From assembly GCA_008973525.1 (NCBI GenBank), contig WACJ01000528.1:558001-622000 (forward strand): 64,000 bases of DNA. The letters are read 5' to 3'. Origin of the DNA: Stenopsyche tienmushanensis. Taxonomy: Eukaryota > Arthropoda > Insecta > Trichoptera > Stenopsychidae. The position numbers and the translations under genes were made by a program. The notes under the pieces were generated by a model that saw only the letters and a list, made by a program, of their open reading frames with translations, was not told the origin of the DNA and ran no database searches. Below, piece by piece: positions 47,041 through 59,444 of this stretch. Numbering within the stretch: position 1 is the stretch's first letter; each line of letters opens with the position of its first letter.

Positions 47041-47385
47041 CACTCTCGTCGCCCAACGCTAATCGGTGTCGTTTCTCACGGGGCCCAAATTCAATAGTCG
47101 GAGCGTAAACAAAAGGAATAGCGATGCGATATTATAACGCACGGAATAAACACAGATGATAAATGGCGCATCTTCTCTCAAGTGATATTTTATATGCATA
47201 TTTCGAGGTTGATCTCGAAAGATATTTCGACAGTTGTCATCTGTAAGACATTATAGAAAGACGTTCGTAAAGTTAACACTTGCAAATCGCTATAGAAATA
47301 CGTAACAATGAGACGCTGGATTTGCTTTTCGGAGACTCCGATTTCGGAGACGCGCATATCTGGTGGACGCAGCGACGAACGAGTG
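47041..47385. mobile_element. 345-bp MITE-like insert in A11
   Basis: It is defined by interruption of family A homology. The ends CACTCTCGTCGCCCAACGC and the complement of CACTCGTTCGTCGCTGCGTC are imperfect inverted repeats. TTAA precedes the left end but not the right. It is less A+T-rich than its surroundings. The superfamily is uncertain. Confidence 0.5.
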
Positions 47386-47639
47386 AAATAAATAAACACT
47401 TTCGATAGCACAAAATATTCGATCACTTCTTAAATCTTCTTCTTCTTCATTATATATCATACACACATCATTATTAGTCGATAAATTTGGGTTAACGATC
47501 TATACAATCGTGCGATGTACGCAGGAAGCTCTCCGTCTCTTTTTCCCATACACAGTTACCGAACTGCGCTACGTTTTATCCGTCTCTGTCTCTCTCCAAG
47601 TTTAACGTACAAGAGTGCTCTTTCTGAATACGCGATCAT

Positions 47640-48644
47640 CTTGCCATACAGATTAAAACACTAAAAAATGTGCTTTCATAGTTTCGTAGTCAGATGGCAT
47701 ATCGTTTGAAGGACTTGGGTATAATTTTCGATTGATCACCAAATGCATCCCCAAATATAATTCTTTTTGTGATGTTGTGTAATCAAAACCTTTTGAAATA
47801 TTCAAAAAGCAAATAAAACTCCAATGAAAGCTAGACACGTATCACTAAGCTAAACGTTGTATTATTTTTGTTGCATTACAAGTGTTGCAATTTCAGAGAT
47901 ATAAATAAATAGAATTTTATTGTTTGAATGAGCTGTGGGTTGGGCTTGGACTTGCTTTATAACACTGCATTAAAAGTATATTTATCTGAATTACCCATAG
48001 AGCATTGTTTAAATTCTCAGCATGAATAGACGCAAACTTCACTTTAAAAATCGGCATAACTTGATAATGAGATGATCATGATTTCGATTAGCGATTAAAA
48101 TATGAAGTAAATACAATTTTCAAAGATGAGTTATCTGTATCAAATTTGCACGTATTCGCCGACACGAAGCTTGTTCATAAGCGTTGAGAACTACTGGTTT
48201 AGCGATTTTAGTTGCATATGCGTCCAGTCGTCCGGTTGACCGGCTATAAAACGTCGGTCATAAAACTGCATACAGCTGCATCGAGCCTTCATTAGAGAGC
48301 TCTCATTAATTACTTATGTCACAGTTTTACTGCCAACACACCGGAAAGAGAGGAAAAACACACAACCGGGGGGTTAAAGTGTTTAAACTAATCAATTTTC
48401 CTCGAATAAAACGGAACCGCATACCACTTTGATTAGAACAATTTAAAGCTGTAAAATTACATTATACCCGTCACCGTCGGGGTAATATAAACATAAACTC
48501 CGTTTGAAAATATTATTTTTCCATCGATACTTTATGAAAAGTCATATATTTTTAGATCGATAGGGGTAGGATAATGCATATATTTAGCTTTTAGCAGAAG
48601 CTTAAAAGCGTTAATTGTTTGATCATGGTCAACATATGAGGAGC
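47640..48644. other. A+T-rich spacer, nothing recognised
   Basis: A minus frame at 47653-47838 includes DMPSDYETMKAHF, vaguely like a mariner APSDY box, but the rest does not follow the family and I did not call it. Confidence 0.3.
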
Positions 48645-48785
48645 GTTCAATAATGTATATATCTGAGTATGGCTAATACAACCTTCGAACAGTTTTAAAT
48701 TAAACCAGGTTGTCATCGCTGCATTTACTTCTCCGTCGTTCAAAAAATGCCACCCCTTTCGGATATTTTTAAAAATTTAAATAGA
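48645..48785 (-). pseudogene. Mariner-like transposase C-terminal fragment M5
   Basis: The minus strand reads GWHFLNDGEVNAAMTTWF, resembling the RGR.F.SDEEVKAAV..WF segment near the C-terminus of mariner-type transposases. The end 'gagcgttcaataatgtata' is of the kind that terminates such elements. It is only about 140 bp long, so the assignment is moderate. Confidence 0.5.
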
Positions 48786-48789
48786 GTTC

Positions 48790-50810
48790 TGGGTTGTTCA
48801 GTTGGTGGTTTAGCTTTTGGAAGCTTAATAGCTTAAATTTTGACAGACATAACAGTAATTATATTTATATATATATATCCAGGAAATTAATTCAATAACT
48901 ATGGAACTCCCAATTAGGCATATATTCAAAATTATTACGCACACACGCGTTCACTTGACATACTGTCAATTTAAAAGATACAATCGCACTGAAATAAGGT
49001 TGTGTATTTAACATAATATGGTAAGCATCAATTTGTACAAACTTGCTTTAACCCACTCATTACATCATTTGAAGCTGGGGTATATAAAATCCCAAGCATT
49101 CCTTGTGTGTAAAACATGATGTATTTGTGTATAATGAATGCATTTTATCTTAAACACGTAATAAAACCCATCTTCGATGGACGGAGAGTAATTAAAAAAG
49201 TTCTCGAGGGTCTTTCAAACATACATGCTTAACATCATCATTCAGTAAATGAGCATGTTTGATGATTATGAGATATTTTAACCCAACGCCATTACATTTT
49301 ATTGATGGGAACATAAGTCATTTAAATTCTAGAAATTTTAATATAGTTTAAAACAAGATTGAATTAATGTTTATCGTCCGTATCAGAAGTTATTTATGAA
49401 CCAACTTGATCTATTGCAAGTAACTTAGTACGATTGAAACCGACATTTATACGAGCTTTAATATATTATAAATCATACAACATTTATTGAATCAAAACGT
49501 ACCACCCATGATTGTATCGTTTGATTTCATTCAATTTCGATATTCTAATATATAAAAATTAATCTTTGTTTGTTCGTATTTAATGCGCTGCCATACCATT
49601 CAACCGATTGCGATAAAACTTTGTCAACTTATTGTTTGCACTTGCGAAAATAACATAGGCATAATAAAAATATTGTTTGTGTACGCAATTTGTTATGTTA
49701 TACAACCGTCGATTTGTTATGTATTTGCCAAGTGTTCGGTCTTCGATGGACTATAGCGTGAGGTGGTTATACACTAACGTCATTACTTTAATTTATACGT
49801 CATAATTTATAATTGCGCGTTTATGTTAAAAATAAACCAATGAAATGAAAAATTTCAAGAAGAAGATGTTATGTCCCAATGATTCCTACTGATATGCTAT
49901 TTGAATCGAAATGTGTGCAGTTTCCGGTGCGAGCACCAACAAAGCACAGGAACACACAGGGTATGCGTGCATGCTTCTAACATGGATAGCTGTATATGGG
50001 CTGCTCACGTCCTTTTCATTTATTACCAGACGGTACGCACCACATGGAAAAAATATTCTGTTTCCAAAAGCACTTCATTAGCACGGCATAAGCATAATCT
50101 TTGGAATTAAAAAATGTATGAAAGCACTTCAATACATATAATCAAAACATAAAAGCTTTCTAGGTAATATATTTTCCAAAATAATAAAATAGTTCTAAAC
50201 ACTTTGTCATAGAATCATAGAATCTGCTCAATCAGCCCATTGAGGCATATTAATCATAATTTTTCTCCAATTTATTATGAAAACAAATATGAAACCTTAT
50301 ATTTAGCATATTATAAAACTAATAATAAATTTATCAAATTATACCCATGTAAAACTATATGAGAATTGCCATAGGCGATTAGTTTGATTATTAATGATAA
50401 AACTATCTAATTAAAATATTCATTATAAAACTTTTATACCTTCCACGATGTCAGTAATAAAACATAAGTTTACCATAGAATCATCCAGGTTTTCCCCACA
50501 TCATCGATATTTTAATGATCTACGATAAAACATTCCAGCTTCAATAGTTTTTAAATACTGTAAGTTTTTTTTTATAAATGGCATGACACACAAGAATGAT
50601 GTTTAATATCATCACATCGTTATTGATTTTATTATGACCAGTTGACTTCATGTGGACGCAGTTGAGAGTTTCTCAACCAACATTAAAAACGATTAAAGCA
50701 AATCAACTATTTTAATGTACTTGATTTGATTAAATCTGGTCTATATTTTATGAAATTAGATATTAGCCACCAATATATTTTATCAATACTTACCATCGAT
50801 TTCATTTTTA
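48790..50810. other. A+T-rich spacer, nothing recognised
   Basis: There is a short AT dinucleotide run near 48869. No coding or repeat signal could be supported. Confidence 0.3.
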
Positions 50811-51009
50811 ACCCTGTTTTGGTCAGATCATTATGTTTTTTTTTAATAGTAGTTATGTATAGATCTTATCAAATCTCTCCGAGTTTGTCCTTTTAAGGGT
50901 TTCACCGAATTTAAAATTAAAAAAAACCGGGATCCTTATGTTTCGAGAAAAAATGATTTAAATTAAATGCTAATTCGAATTGATGACCGCGTGAGCCCCC
51001 ATTTTCATA

Positions 51010-51768
51010 TAACACCATCAATGTGACTGATAAAATTCCTTTTTACTGAGACACGGACTAAAACTCCGGCAAAATTCCCGATTTCCCGACAAATTATTTA
51101 TTTCCATCGCTGCAGATAAATACTTACATACTATAATCCTTTGATGTGATTCGTAATTATATTACGGAAGAATACAACAATTTTGAAGCCCGTATCTATT
51201 ATATTTCATATCGATATTCCCATTATTAGAGTCGAGGTGTAGTAAATACATCATCGGAAGGGAATGTTTAATATAACAATTTGAAAAACTTATATGTACT
51301 GTATATATATATATATATATACATAGATTAGACAGTTAGGCCTGATCCACACTATGGTGCCGGTAACGGTTCGATCTCGCTCTCGCTCTCGGTCCGGTCA
51401 AATTTTCTCATACAAAAAACGGGATTGGAACGATCCGATAGTGTGAATACTCTGATTGTTTCTTGTGTAAGAATATTTGATCGGACCGAGACCGGAGCGA
51501 GATCGAACCGTTACTGGCACCATAGTGTGAATCAGGCCTTACTGCCCATAGGCGTCGCCTAAGTTCGACAATTAGTAGTTATGCTACTGTTTCCAAACGT
51601 CCAGATTTCGTCGGGAATGTCTCGATTTAGTAGCCTTCGTCGTGTTGGTGAGGTATACGATTTCTGTTAGATAAAAATTTCAATCCCGAAATTTTCGGGA
51701 TTACGTTTTATAATCCCGAGATTCTTAAGTACCTAAAACTGTCCGGGATCCCAGGATTGGATTCCCTA
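51010..51768 (-). mobile_element. hAT-like family B element, copy B3 with internal Harbinger MITE
   Basis: The right end reads inward TAGGGAATCCAATCCTGGGA. The body matches B2 inverted (gagacacggactaaaactcc, tcatatcgatattcccatta, aaacgtccagatttcgtcgg). The left terminus is not recognisable. A TA microsatellite (51302-51321) has expanded from a shorter AT run present in B2 and B4. A 200-bp MITE (51339-51538) is inserted. Confidence 0.7.
51339..51538. mobile_element. PIF/Harbinger-like MITE inside B3
   Basis: This 200-bp element has inverted arms about 60 bp long beginning GGCCTGATCCACACTATGGT and the complement of GGCCTGATTCACACTATGGT. TTA is duplicated on both sides (51336-51338 and 51539-51541); the empty site, read from other family B copies, is cagTTActgcc. 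A 3-bp TTA target and GG ends are typical of PIF/Harbinger. The near-perfect arms suggest recent insertion. A solo end is at 30252-30309. Confidence 0.85.
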
Positions 51769-52024
51769 GGCTCGACCTAGACTTTTTTTCAAAGGATTTA
51801 TACAGGATATCACGTGTTTCTTCTTTTTCCGTAAAGAAATTTTATTCCTTTTGCTCCATAAAATATTTTATAATATTTTTTACGCTAACCTGCATTTTTA
51901 CCCGATTTTTAAGAAATCTTTTTTGCATTACATTTTTAGAAAAACCTATGTTTTTTTACAGAAAATATTTTCGAATCATATATTTGTAAAAATTAGATTA
52001 GTATATCTCGTAAGAGAAAAAAAA

Positions 52025-52630
52025 AACTATTTCCAACGATAGAATATATTTATGTGGAGATTTCCCATTGTTTCCCATATATGTTTTAACTAAGATTTAT
52101 TTATTTAAATAGGATTTTTTCGAAGGGAGAGGATTTACAATAGTTTGTCTTGATCTTGTCTTGTTTTGGTCATAAATGTGGATTCATGACACAATCGATC
52201 TTCTTCAATTCTTTCAATCTCTCAAAAATTAATGAATGAACACACGGACGAAATAGTATAACAGTTTGAAAACAAATCTTCAATAAGGATGAACCGCAAT
52301 TTTAAATGTCAGATAAATAAACTCAGATTCATAAAATAGATATATTTATAAATACAAGTAGGACATTTTAAATCAAAATATTGATAATATCCTATATTAG
52401 TAACATTTGATCTAAAGGGTCCGATAATAAGCACAAGCCAGGGATTGTAGATTTTATAGTCATATGCTATTCTGAAATTCCACAATGTTAATGCCTCGGT
52501 ATAAAATCAGGATATTTACAACTACATCTGTAGCTTTCAGTTTCGAGCCGGCCGCACATACCGTGGACAATAAAATGGCATTTTATATCCTGATATAACA
52601 AAAGTGCGCTTTACAGGACGACCGGAGTGC
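52025..52630. other. A+T-rich spacer, nothing recognised
   Basis: No repeat, exon or RNA gene could be supported. Confidence 0.3.
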
Positions 52631-52841
52631 TTAGCTTGCTCCCCAAAGAGTGGTCATTAAACGACCGGTTATATTTGGGATTGAAATGCCATTTAAACTG
52701 GAGGCGATTGTGGCGAATAAACCACGTGTCGTCGTCAAACTGACGACGATGACTTGATGTAAAATGAAGATTTTGCAAGCACGTGCGGTCGACAGCTGAC
52801 GAGAATAGGCGCCCACGTGGAACGAAAGCTCATCAGACATT
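52631..52841 (-). CDS. Possible first coding exon, unrecognised
   Basis: A strong minus-strand acceptor (aatcaaagctttccag) ends at 52842, and an ATG follows after one base. The frame is then open for 69 codons (MSDELSFHVGAYSRQLSTAR, then IASSLNGISIPNITGRLMTT) to a TAA. A CpG-rich, G+C-raised patch coincides with it. No consensus donor was found, so it might be a whole short terminal frame or chance. An inverted repeat CGTCGTCA/TGACGACG lies within (about 52729-52747). The plus frame 52901-53134 (77 codons) next door is not convincing. Confidence 0.28.
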
Positions 52842-52849
52842 CTGGAAAG

Positions 52850-53939
52850 CTTTGATTATTGAACGAAAGTTGTCGACATATTGACGTACTATTTTGACAT
52901 TTGAATTCAAATAACAAGTACCAGCAAAAACGTTGTTTCACTGATTCTTCAATTATTAGCGCTTTCTATAACGTGCTTCTTGATTTAAACACAAAAGTTT
53001 TCGATATCAATAAATTTAGCGTATCAGAAGCTTTTTTTATTGCTCTTCTTGAAGCAGGTTTGGCCTCATTTTCTAGTTCAGAAGATCTTCAAAACATATA
53101 TAAATGTTTGCCAAATGCTTTCGTATTCATGTAATTTTATTATAATTTACTAAGCACTCCGCAAAGCAAGCCTTCCGTTTGACATGCGAATAAATAATAT
53201 TGCCTCATTAGACGATAGTCAAAGTATCGAAAATTATCGAGCAAGATTTTACGATCGATCGGTAATAAGAAGGTTAAGAACTATAAATCCGAAGCATTGA
53301 ATACATGCATAAAGCAAAATTTATTCTAACCTTCGGCCAAAGCGGTATAAATGCAGACATTACGAGAAACGATTAAGGATATATTATTATATGTATTTTA
53401 TATCGCATTTAATATAAAATAAAATTAATAACCAAGCTTCCATTATATATTTCATTATAGATATTATAGAGTTTTAATGCATTTACGGAAGATTTTCAGG
53501 CTATTAAATTGGGAAGGATGAGTAAACATCATCAATAGGCGATGATATAATTATAATCTGGAAGTAAAATCATAAGTATCAAACAAAACATGTATCTGAG
53601 GAAAATATTTCATTGCCGTGAAAAACCAGAGCAGTGATACCAAACTTTTTTCAAAAGAAATCAGAGTAATCATGGATCGAAACGACCGATCGAAAAAATG
53701 AAAAGTTCTCTCAAAGATTATGTCGTATATCGTATTCTTGAATGAGAAGTTATTCATTATCGAGTAATTTATAATGATTTAAAACAGCGAGTACCCACAA
53801 AAAATCGAAGAATTGCTCAGATTATGATTTGAGTCGTCGAAGGTAACCCGAAGTGTAAAAAAAAATTAGTAAATTTGAAAGCTGATAATAGTTATTTAAA
53901 TTGATAGTCTGATGAATATGTCCAATAAAAGGACCAATA
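52850..53939. other. A+T-rich spacer, nothing firm
   Basis: It contains the plus frame 52901-53134 (77 codons, mixed composition, ending LEAGLASFSSSEDLQNIYKC and a few more) with no splice or start evidence. Otherwise it is empty. Confidence 0.3.
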
Positions 53940-53943
53940 TTAA

Positions 53944-54370
53944 TTTGTAAAGATGATCGCGTATTTGCGAGCGAATTCAAGTTATTCAGAAAGAACACTC
54001 TTGTACGTTGAACTTGAAGAGAGACAGAGACGGATAAAACATAGCGCAGTTCAGTTGCTGTATGGAAGACAGAGACGGAAAGCTTCCTGCGTACATCGCA
54101 AGATTATATAGATTGTTAACCCAAATTCATCGACTAATAATGATGGGTGAATGATATAATGAATCGATTTCGAGTGTATTGTTTATGTTTACACAAATAA
54201 AAGATCGAATATTGTGTGTTATCGAGAGTATATATTTATTTATGTACAAGCTTCATATACGTTGCGACGGTACTGACAGATAAGTGGATTTAAATGGAAG
54301 ATAAGTGGCAGATAAGCAAATATAGCATCTAAGACTATGAAGATTTTAAATTAGCTCACTACTCAAAGGG
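53944..54370 (-). mobile_element. Family A piggyBac-like MITE, inverted copy A12
   Basis: It ends ctcactactcaaaGGG against TTAA (54371-54374), the inverted left end. The core, pyrimidine-rich block (inverted gagacagagacgga) and 'ttcagaaagaacactcttgtac' follow. The other end lies next to TTAA at 53940-53943 but its terminal bases have diverged. Confidence 0.75.
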
Positions 54371-54379
54371 TTAACTGAT

Positions 54380-56110
54380 CGTTGGCGTTTCTATAATTAA
54401 ATGCAAACTGTTTTTGCTTTTAGAGAATTTCGTCGAGATTCAACCAGATTTTATAAAAAATCTCACATTTTTATATAATGGTAGAAAAAATACGTTCAAA
54501 ATAATATAACCTCAGACGTCGTAAATTTCGCGATCGACAATGCGAAACAACAACCGCTAAAATTGAACATTGCCATCAAATTACCACGTACGGATGTCGC
54601 AATAAAAATACATCATTTTGAATTAGCATCGATATCGTATTTTCGCATTAATCCGAAAACGGCGGAATGATAAATTTTATCGGTTGTGTGCACTTCAGGT
54701 AACGCGAATGCTCGGTTTTATGGGCGAGATGCATTTTATGACTTTATGCGTCGATCTCGGTGGAATCTTGGATGATGCGGTTGCCTTGAATGAACGCGTC
54801 TCGTGCGGTCTCCCACGACTCATGTGCTGATTTATGAATGATGGACTAATTGAAAAAAAATCAATAATCTACGTGAATCGTAAATTGCTAGACTATGGTG
54901 ACTTATAAATATTTCAATGATATCGAGCCGGTCCATTCTTATACAATTGATGCGATAAACTATAACTTTATAGTAATATACGTTTATAAATGAACGTTTG
55001 AAGCGAGTTACATTGGCGTTTATTTTATAATTTATTCAATCTAAATGATTTGCCGCAGGCGAAAGATTCAGATTGCATAGGAAAAAACGATTTATTTAAG
55101 CATAAATATAGGAAGTATAATTTCTGACAGCCCTGGATCTTGTAAGTAGAATATTAATTACTGATCATTAAATCTCTTCATCTACGGAGGTCACATCTTG
55201 AAATGTTATTGTAACTCATTTCAATTATCCTTTTATTAAATATTGTTACCAGAAAAGAAATAAATGATGCTAATGCAAATAAATCTAGTGATGGTATATT
55301 GAGTTAGTTCCTGGATCATTAGGGTCTGTGCTCAAATTCAAATTATAGGATAAATATCACTAGATCAAAAAATCTGAAAGATCAAAAGTATTCATATTTT
55401 TTATTAATCAACTCAACACATATTTACTGTGATTTTCTAGATCTTATAAAGTAAATACTGGGCCCAATGCCAAGACATGCAAGGCTACCTCTAAGTGACT
55501 GATTAGATACAGTAATTAAAATATAATTTTTAAACGAGTTATGAATTTGCAACTCGCACATCTAATTAAAATTCCTGTTCAAATAATTGTATCCTAACTA
55601 ATATGAAAATCATAGATGGAAAGCAATGGGAAAGCATTACAATAGTAGTCTCCTTTGGAAATGGTATGATAATCGATCTTCTTATTTAGTTATATTGTTA
55701 CTTCTTATTTACTTGTATTGGTTGCCAAATATATCAAGGTTGAACACAAAAAAAGTAAAAGAATTTTTGCAACGATGAGTACTTTGGAAATCAATTTTTT
55801 ATCCAATGCAAAATGAACAATTGTAAATATAAAAAGCATATTGTTTTAAATGGTAGAAATATTCTTTAAATAACGTTGCGCTTTCAAGAAAATATCTGAG
55901 CGACGATATTCAATTAGGAAATTAGCACAATGATGGACGATGATACAGCATGTGTACCATGGTCGCACTAACCGTCAACTTTGTTAAAATTTCCCAAGCG
56001 TGCAATATGTTTATCCATCATTATTGATCAAACACAACTCATTTATAATTATGTTGATAAGATTTTTTATTTAAAAATTAATTTTAGTTTATCCCAAAAG
56101 TTGATGTTGG
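54380..56110. other. A+T-rich spacer, nothing recognised
   Basis: A modestly G+C-richer patch at 54540-54830 has no open exon. No shared repeats. Confidence 0.3.
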
Positions 56111-56115
56111 GCTCT

Positions 56116-56664
56116 TATGTGATCCAATCACGGGATCTCGGGCAGTTTTAGGTGCCCATGAATCCCGGGGTTAGTAAACGTAATCCCGAAAAAATCGAGA
56201 TTGAAATTTTTATCTAACAGAAATCGTACACCTCACCAGCACGAAGAAGGCTGCTAAATCGAGACATTCCCGCCGAAATCTGGACGCTCGGAAACAGTGG
56301 CGTAACTACTTGTTGGCGATCTTAGGCGACGCCTTGAGGCAGTAACTGTCTAATCTATGTATACATATATACAGTACATACATGTTTTTCAAATTGTTAT
56401 ATGTATTAACATTTCCCTACCGGTGATGTATTTACTACACCTCGACTCTAATAATGGGAATATCGATATGAAATATAATGGATATGAGGTTCAGAATTTT
56501 TGTATACCTCCATAATATAATTACGAATCACATCAAAGTATTATAGTATATAAGTATTCATCTGCAGCGACGGAAATAAATAATTTGTCGGGAAATCGGG
56601 GATTTAGATTTAGATCGAAATTTCCGAAAGGATCTCAGATCGAAACTCGGGACTAGATTCCTTA
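56116..56664 (+). mobile_element. hAT-like family B element, decayed copy B4
   Basis: The left end TATGTGATCCAATCACGGGA and the right end (complement TAAGGAATCTAGTCCCGAG) are mutated versions of the B ends. The interior matches B2 closely (catctggacgc, gtaactgtctaatctatgt, accggtgatgtatttactac). The last third is shorter than in B2. No target duplication is visible. Confidence 0.68.
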
Positions 56665-56924
56665 GTTGTAACATATATTTTTTTTTTATAAAATGTAATC
56701 TGAGAATATCTGAGATTTATACAGAATAAGAAGTGATCTGGTTATGTATTGGAATTTTATAACTTCACTATTGGTCATCTATGGCATCTTCTAAATGATT
56801 GCTTGCTTTTTGCACAGCCAGAATTCTTCAAAATAGAAGACATTTTTTCAATCCATTTTTTTTTTTGTTGTATTTAAGTAGTAAATTAAAAGCATTCTTT
56901 ATGTTCTATTATATCAAAAAATTA

Positions 56925-57190
56925 AATTTAAAAAAACGCTGAATCGATGCGAAGTTAAAGTATCGAGCTTACTAACCATTTTAAAAGGTATTGTGGCAAA
57001 AAATATTAGCAGTAATTCTTAGTATCTGATCAAGCTGACATGTCATCAAATGGCAATTGCTATAAATCACGGCTTTGATTTGATCTAAATCTCCCATAAT
57101 AGGCCATCCAACGTTAGATGCATCTTTGACATCAACATTTCCTTCGTTAAAGCAACATTGAAAAATAAACGAAGCATCGCCACCCACTAC
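56925..57190 (-). pseudogene. Mariner transposase N-terminal fragment M6
   Basis: The minus strand reads IFQCCFNEGNVDVKDASNVG, then WPIMGDLDQIKAVIYSNCHL, then MTCQLDQILRITANIF, then SKLDTLTSHRFS. These follow the mariner order WF.RF..GN.D.KD..RSGRP..., the helix-turn-helix, then KLD.WVPH. The catalytic part is absent. The open frame (56981-57187) has no stop, but key Trp and Arg positions are changed. Confidence 0.65.
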
Positions 57191-57194
57191 AGAA

Positions 57195-59440
57195 TAGTGT
57201 TATACGAGGCCGTGTAACAGCTTGTAAATTTATTTCTAAAAAAAAAATGCTTTTTCCCATGAATTTTTCATTTTACGTGCTACCAAATTTGTCTATTATA
57301 GTTTGTTATTTTTTTGTGTGACTTTGGCGTAGAACTTAAACGATTAAAACCTCTGCTAAATATAGACAATTCACATAGAACCACTCAACAACATCGAAAA
57401 TATCGATGTCTGAAACAGATGAGACAGAGGATCTATCGGAACATAATCGATGTCGCAAACGGGTTAAATATAGGGCCTGTAAATGTTAAAATGCCTGTAT
57501 TACACCAATATTACATTTTTAATGAATCATCAGAGATTGCCCAATTTACCCTGTCATTACTCCGGGTCGGACGGATCAACTTCGACGTACACGCATGTGA
57601 TCAAAGCTCACAAATCTTAAAAGTGTAATTTACACCATGCGATGCGATACAAGATAAATAATCTAAATGGCGTTTTGTATTGTACGCATAAATATTTTCA
57701 TCACACTTCTAGAATAATGTTGAGCGATATAGCAGTTGTCTGGAGCTTTCAGACAATTTCGCAAACGCATTCGTGACTGCGAATATTACTGTTATGTTGA
57801 TCTTGAATATTGTTGGCAATCTCCTTCATGCCAATTTACACATGGAATATAAATCATTTATAACCCACAGCGAACACAACGAAGATACAATATAAAATAA
57901 ACATAAACGTTTGAACGCATTGTCTAACTACTGAGAAGATATGATTAACTATCTTACTGTGGATGATTTGTCACTCGCCCAAGTGTATCTATCGTCAAAA
58001 CGTGACAACAATTTGAATAATTTCAGGACACACATCGACATTTATTGGCGGCTAGACTCAATAAAATCTGTTATAAGAAATTATCGGGATCTAAGAATGT
58101 GTCATTTATATCCCATTGGAACATTTATTGCGTGGATTGCACTTTTAACGACTGCATATAGCAATATATTGCGGACGATCCGAGCTTAGAAAAAATTGTG
58201 GCAAACGCTGATTTCTGCTCGCAATGCGAATATTTATCGTCGCCAATTCAACCTTCGATTCTTTAACCTCAGGATCGGTGAGAAAAGATGGCACGCTAAC
58301 AATCCGACAGGCACATCATAAAATAAATCAGGATTTAAAGTCGTATAAGATACGTACGACTAAAGGATTGCTTATAAAGTACTTATGCAGCATTTCTTAA
58401 TACGACAGTCATTTAAAACATTTTAGCGTTTATTGTCCTCTCAACATTTTGATATATAGCTCATACAATACAAAGTGCATTCTTAATGCTATAATTGCCT
58501 ATATTGTGCAAAGACAAAGCAGATTGTGCAATTCAAAATTAGCTTTAATTATGTCCTATTGATTTTATAATAATACAAAACCTTAAAATGTCCGTTTGCA
58601 AAGGTTATAAATTCGAGTTGGATTAAATTCAGATAAATATATTTAATGTGTACGAATGCATCGCGATATCATTTACAACCCTTTGTGGCTCACGTGAATT
58701 ACAAGAGGGCGTAAACTGCGAAACTTTATAAGAATGGTGGCCATTAAAAGCTCTTAGGTATAAAATCGCAATCCGGCATTCCTGCATAGGGAAATAATTA
58801 AATTCTTGAATTAATAAAGACAGAATGCACATTGTGCAATATAAATTTTCAATATCGTTTGTATTGTATGCAAAAATTATGTCATAAACATGGACGCATG
58901 CGATCGTTATTTATCTGATGCGGTATTACATTTTATTGGAAGGACAATAAAGCTCTTCGTATGACTGAGGTGATTGTCGATGGCATCTCGAGACTTAATG
59001 ATGTCAATAAAAATTAAGAAGAAAATGAGAACTTATTCAGTCGTCTTTTATTAAAAATACATTCTAAAGATTTGTGCGTTGGTGTTGAGTCTAATTAAAA
59101 ATCTGCAACCAAATATTTTAATATCGATAATTTTCAGTAGTAATTACAGTTTAAATCATTACCTGAACAAGTCCTTGCTTTCTCACAACTACTCACAGTT
59201 TTAAATTATTGATGTACTTTCACATAGATCAATCATTGCTGATTTATTTATTGCAGCGTTTTAATAATTTAATTTCATTGCGAATATCCTATTATATTTT
59301 ACAGCTAGAAAATATACCTTCGTACTATGAATTTAATAAAAAATAGTGAATTTTATATAGCAATTTAATAGTCACATTAAAATGAAACTGATCTGGCGGA
59401 CGCAATCAACATTAAATTTTGTTTGAGGATTGTTTACAAT
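57195..59440. other. A+T-rich spacer with two unsupported open frames
   Basis: The plus frames 57314-57628 (104 codons, including RNIIDVANGLNIGPVNVKMP) and 57941-58189 (82 codons from an ATG) have fair composition but no splice signals, family resemblance or start context that would support a call. No repeats are recognised. Confidence 0.3.
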
Positions 59441-59444
59441 AATT

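Larger units (their letters stand above)
46239..47630 (+). mobile_element. Family A MITE A11, interrupted twice
   Basis: TTAA (46235-46238) and CCCTTTGAGTAGTGA open a family A copy. It runs to 'tctgtcagga' at 46330, is broken by B2 (46332-47002), resumes 'ctgcagcagcgcgtatgaag', is broken again by a 345-bp insert (47041-47385), and resumes 'cgatagcacaaaatattcga' through to 'gtgctctttctgaat' near 47630. The terminal right end is not preserved. Confidence 0.75.
50815..52020 (-). pseudogene. Tigger-like relic T2, split by hAT element B3
   Basis: 50815-50950 and 51780-52020 match consecutive parts of T1 (25430-25600 and 25640-25880): 'tttttttaatagtag.tatgtata', 'aaattaaaaaaaac..gggatcctt', then 'ggatatca.gt.tttct' and 'aaaaacctat.tt'. 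On the minus strand the first piece resembles a pogo helix-turn-helix (FLILNSVKPLKGQTRRDLI). The block between is element B3. No open frame survives. Confidence 0.5.

Noticed and set aside
47653..47838. Minus frame with DMPSDYE, resembling a mariner APSDY box
   Set aside because: The neighbouring residues do not follow mariner order, so the resemblance is limited to a few residues.
57314..57628. 104-codon plus frame
   Set aside because: Starts only at TTG, with no splice signals and no recognisable family. Probability of chance is too high in this composition.
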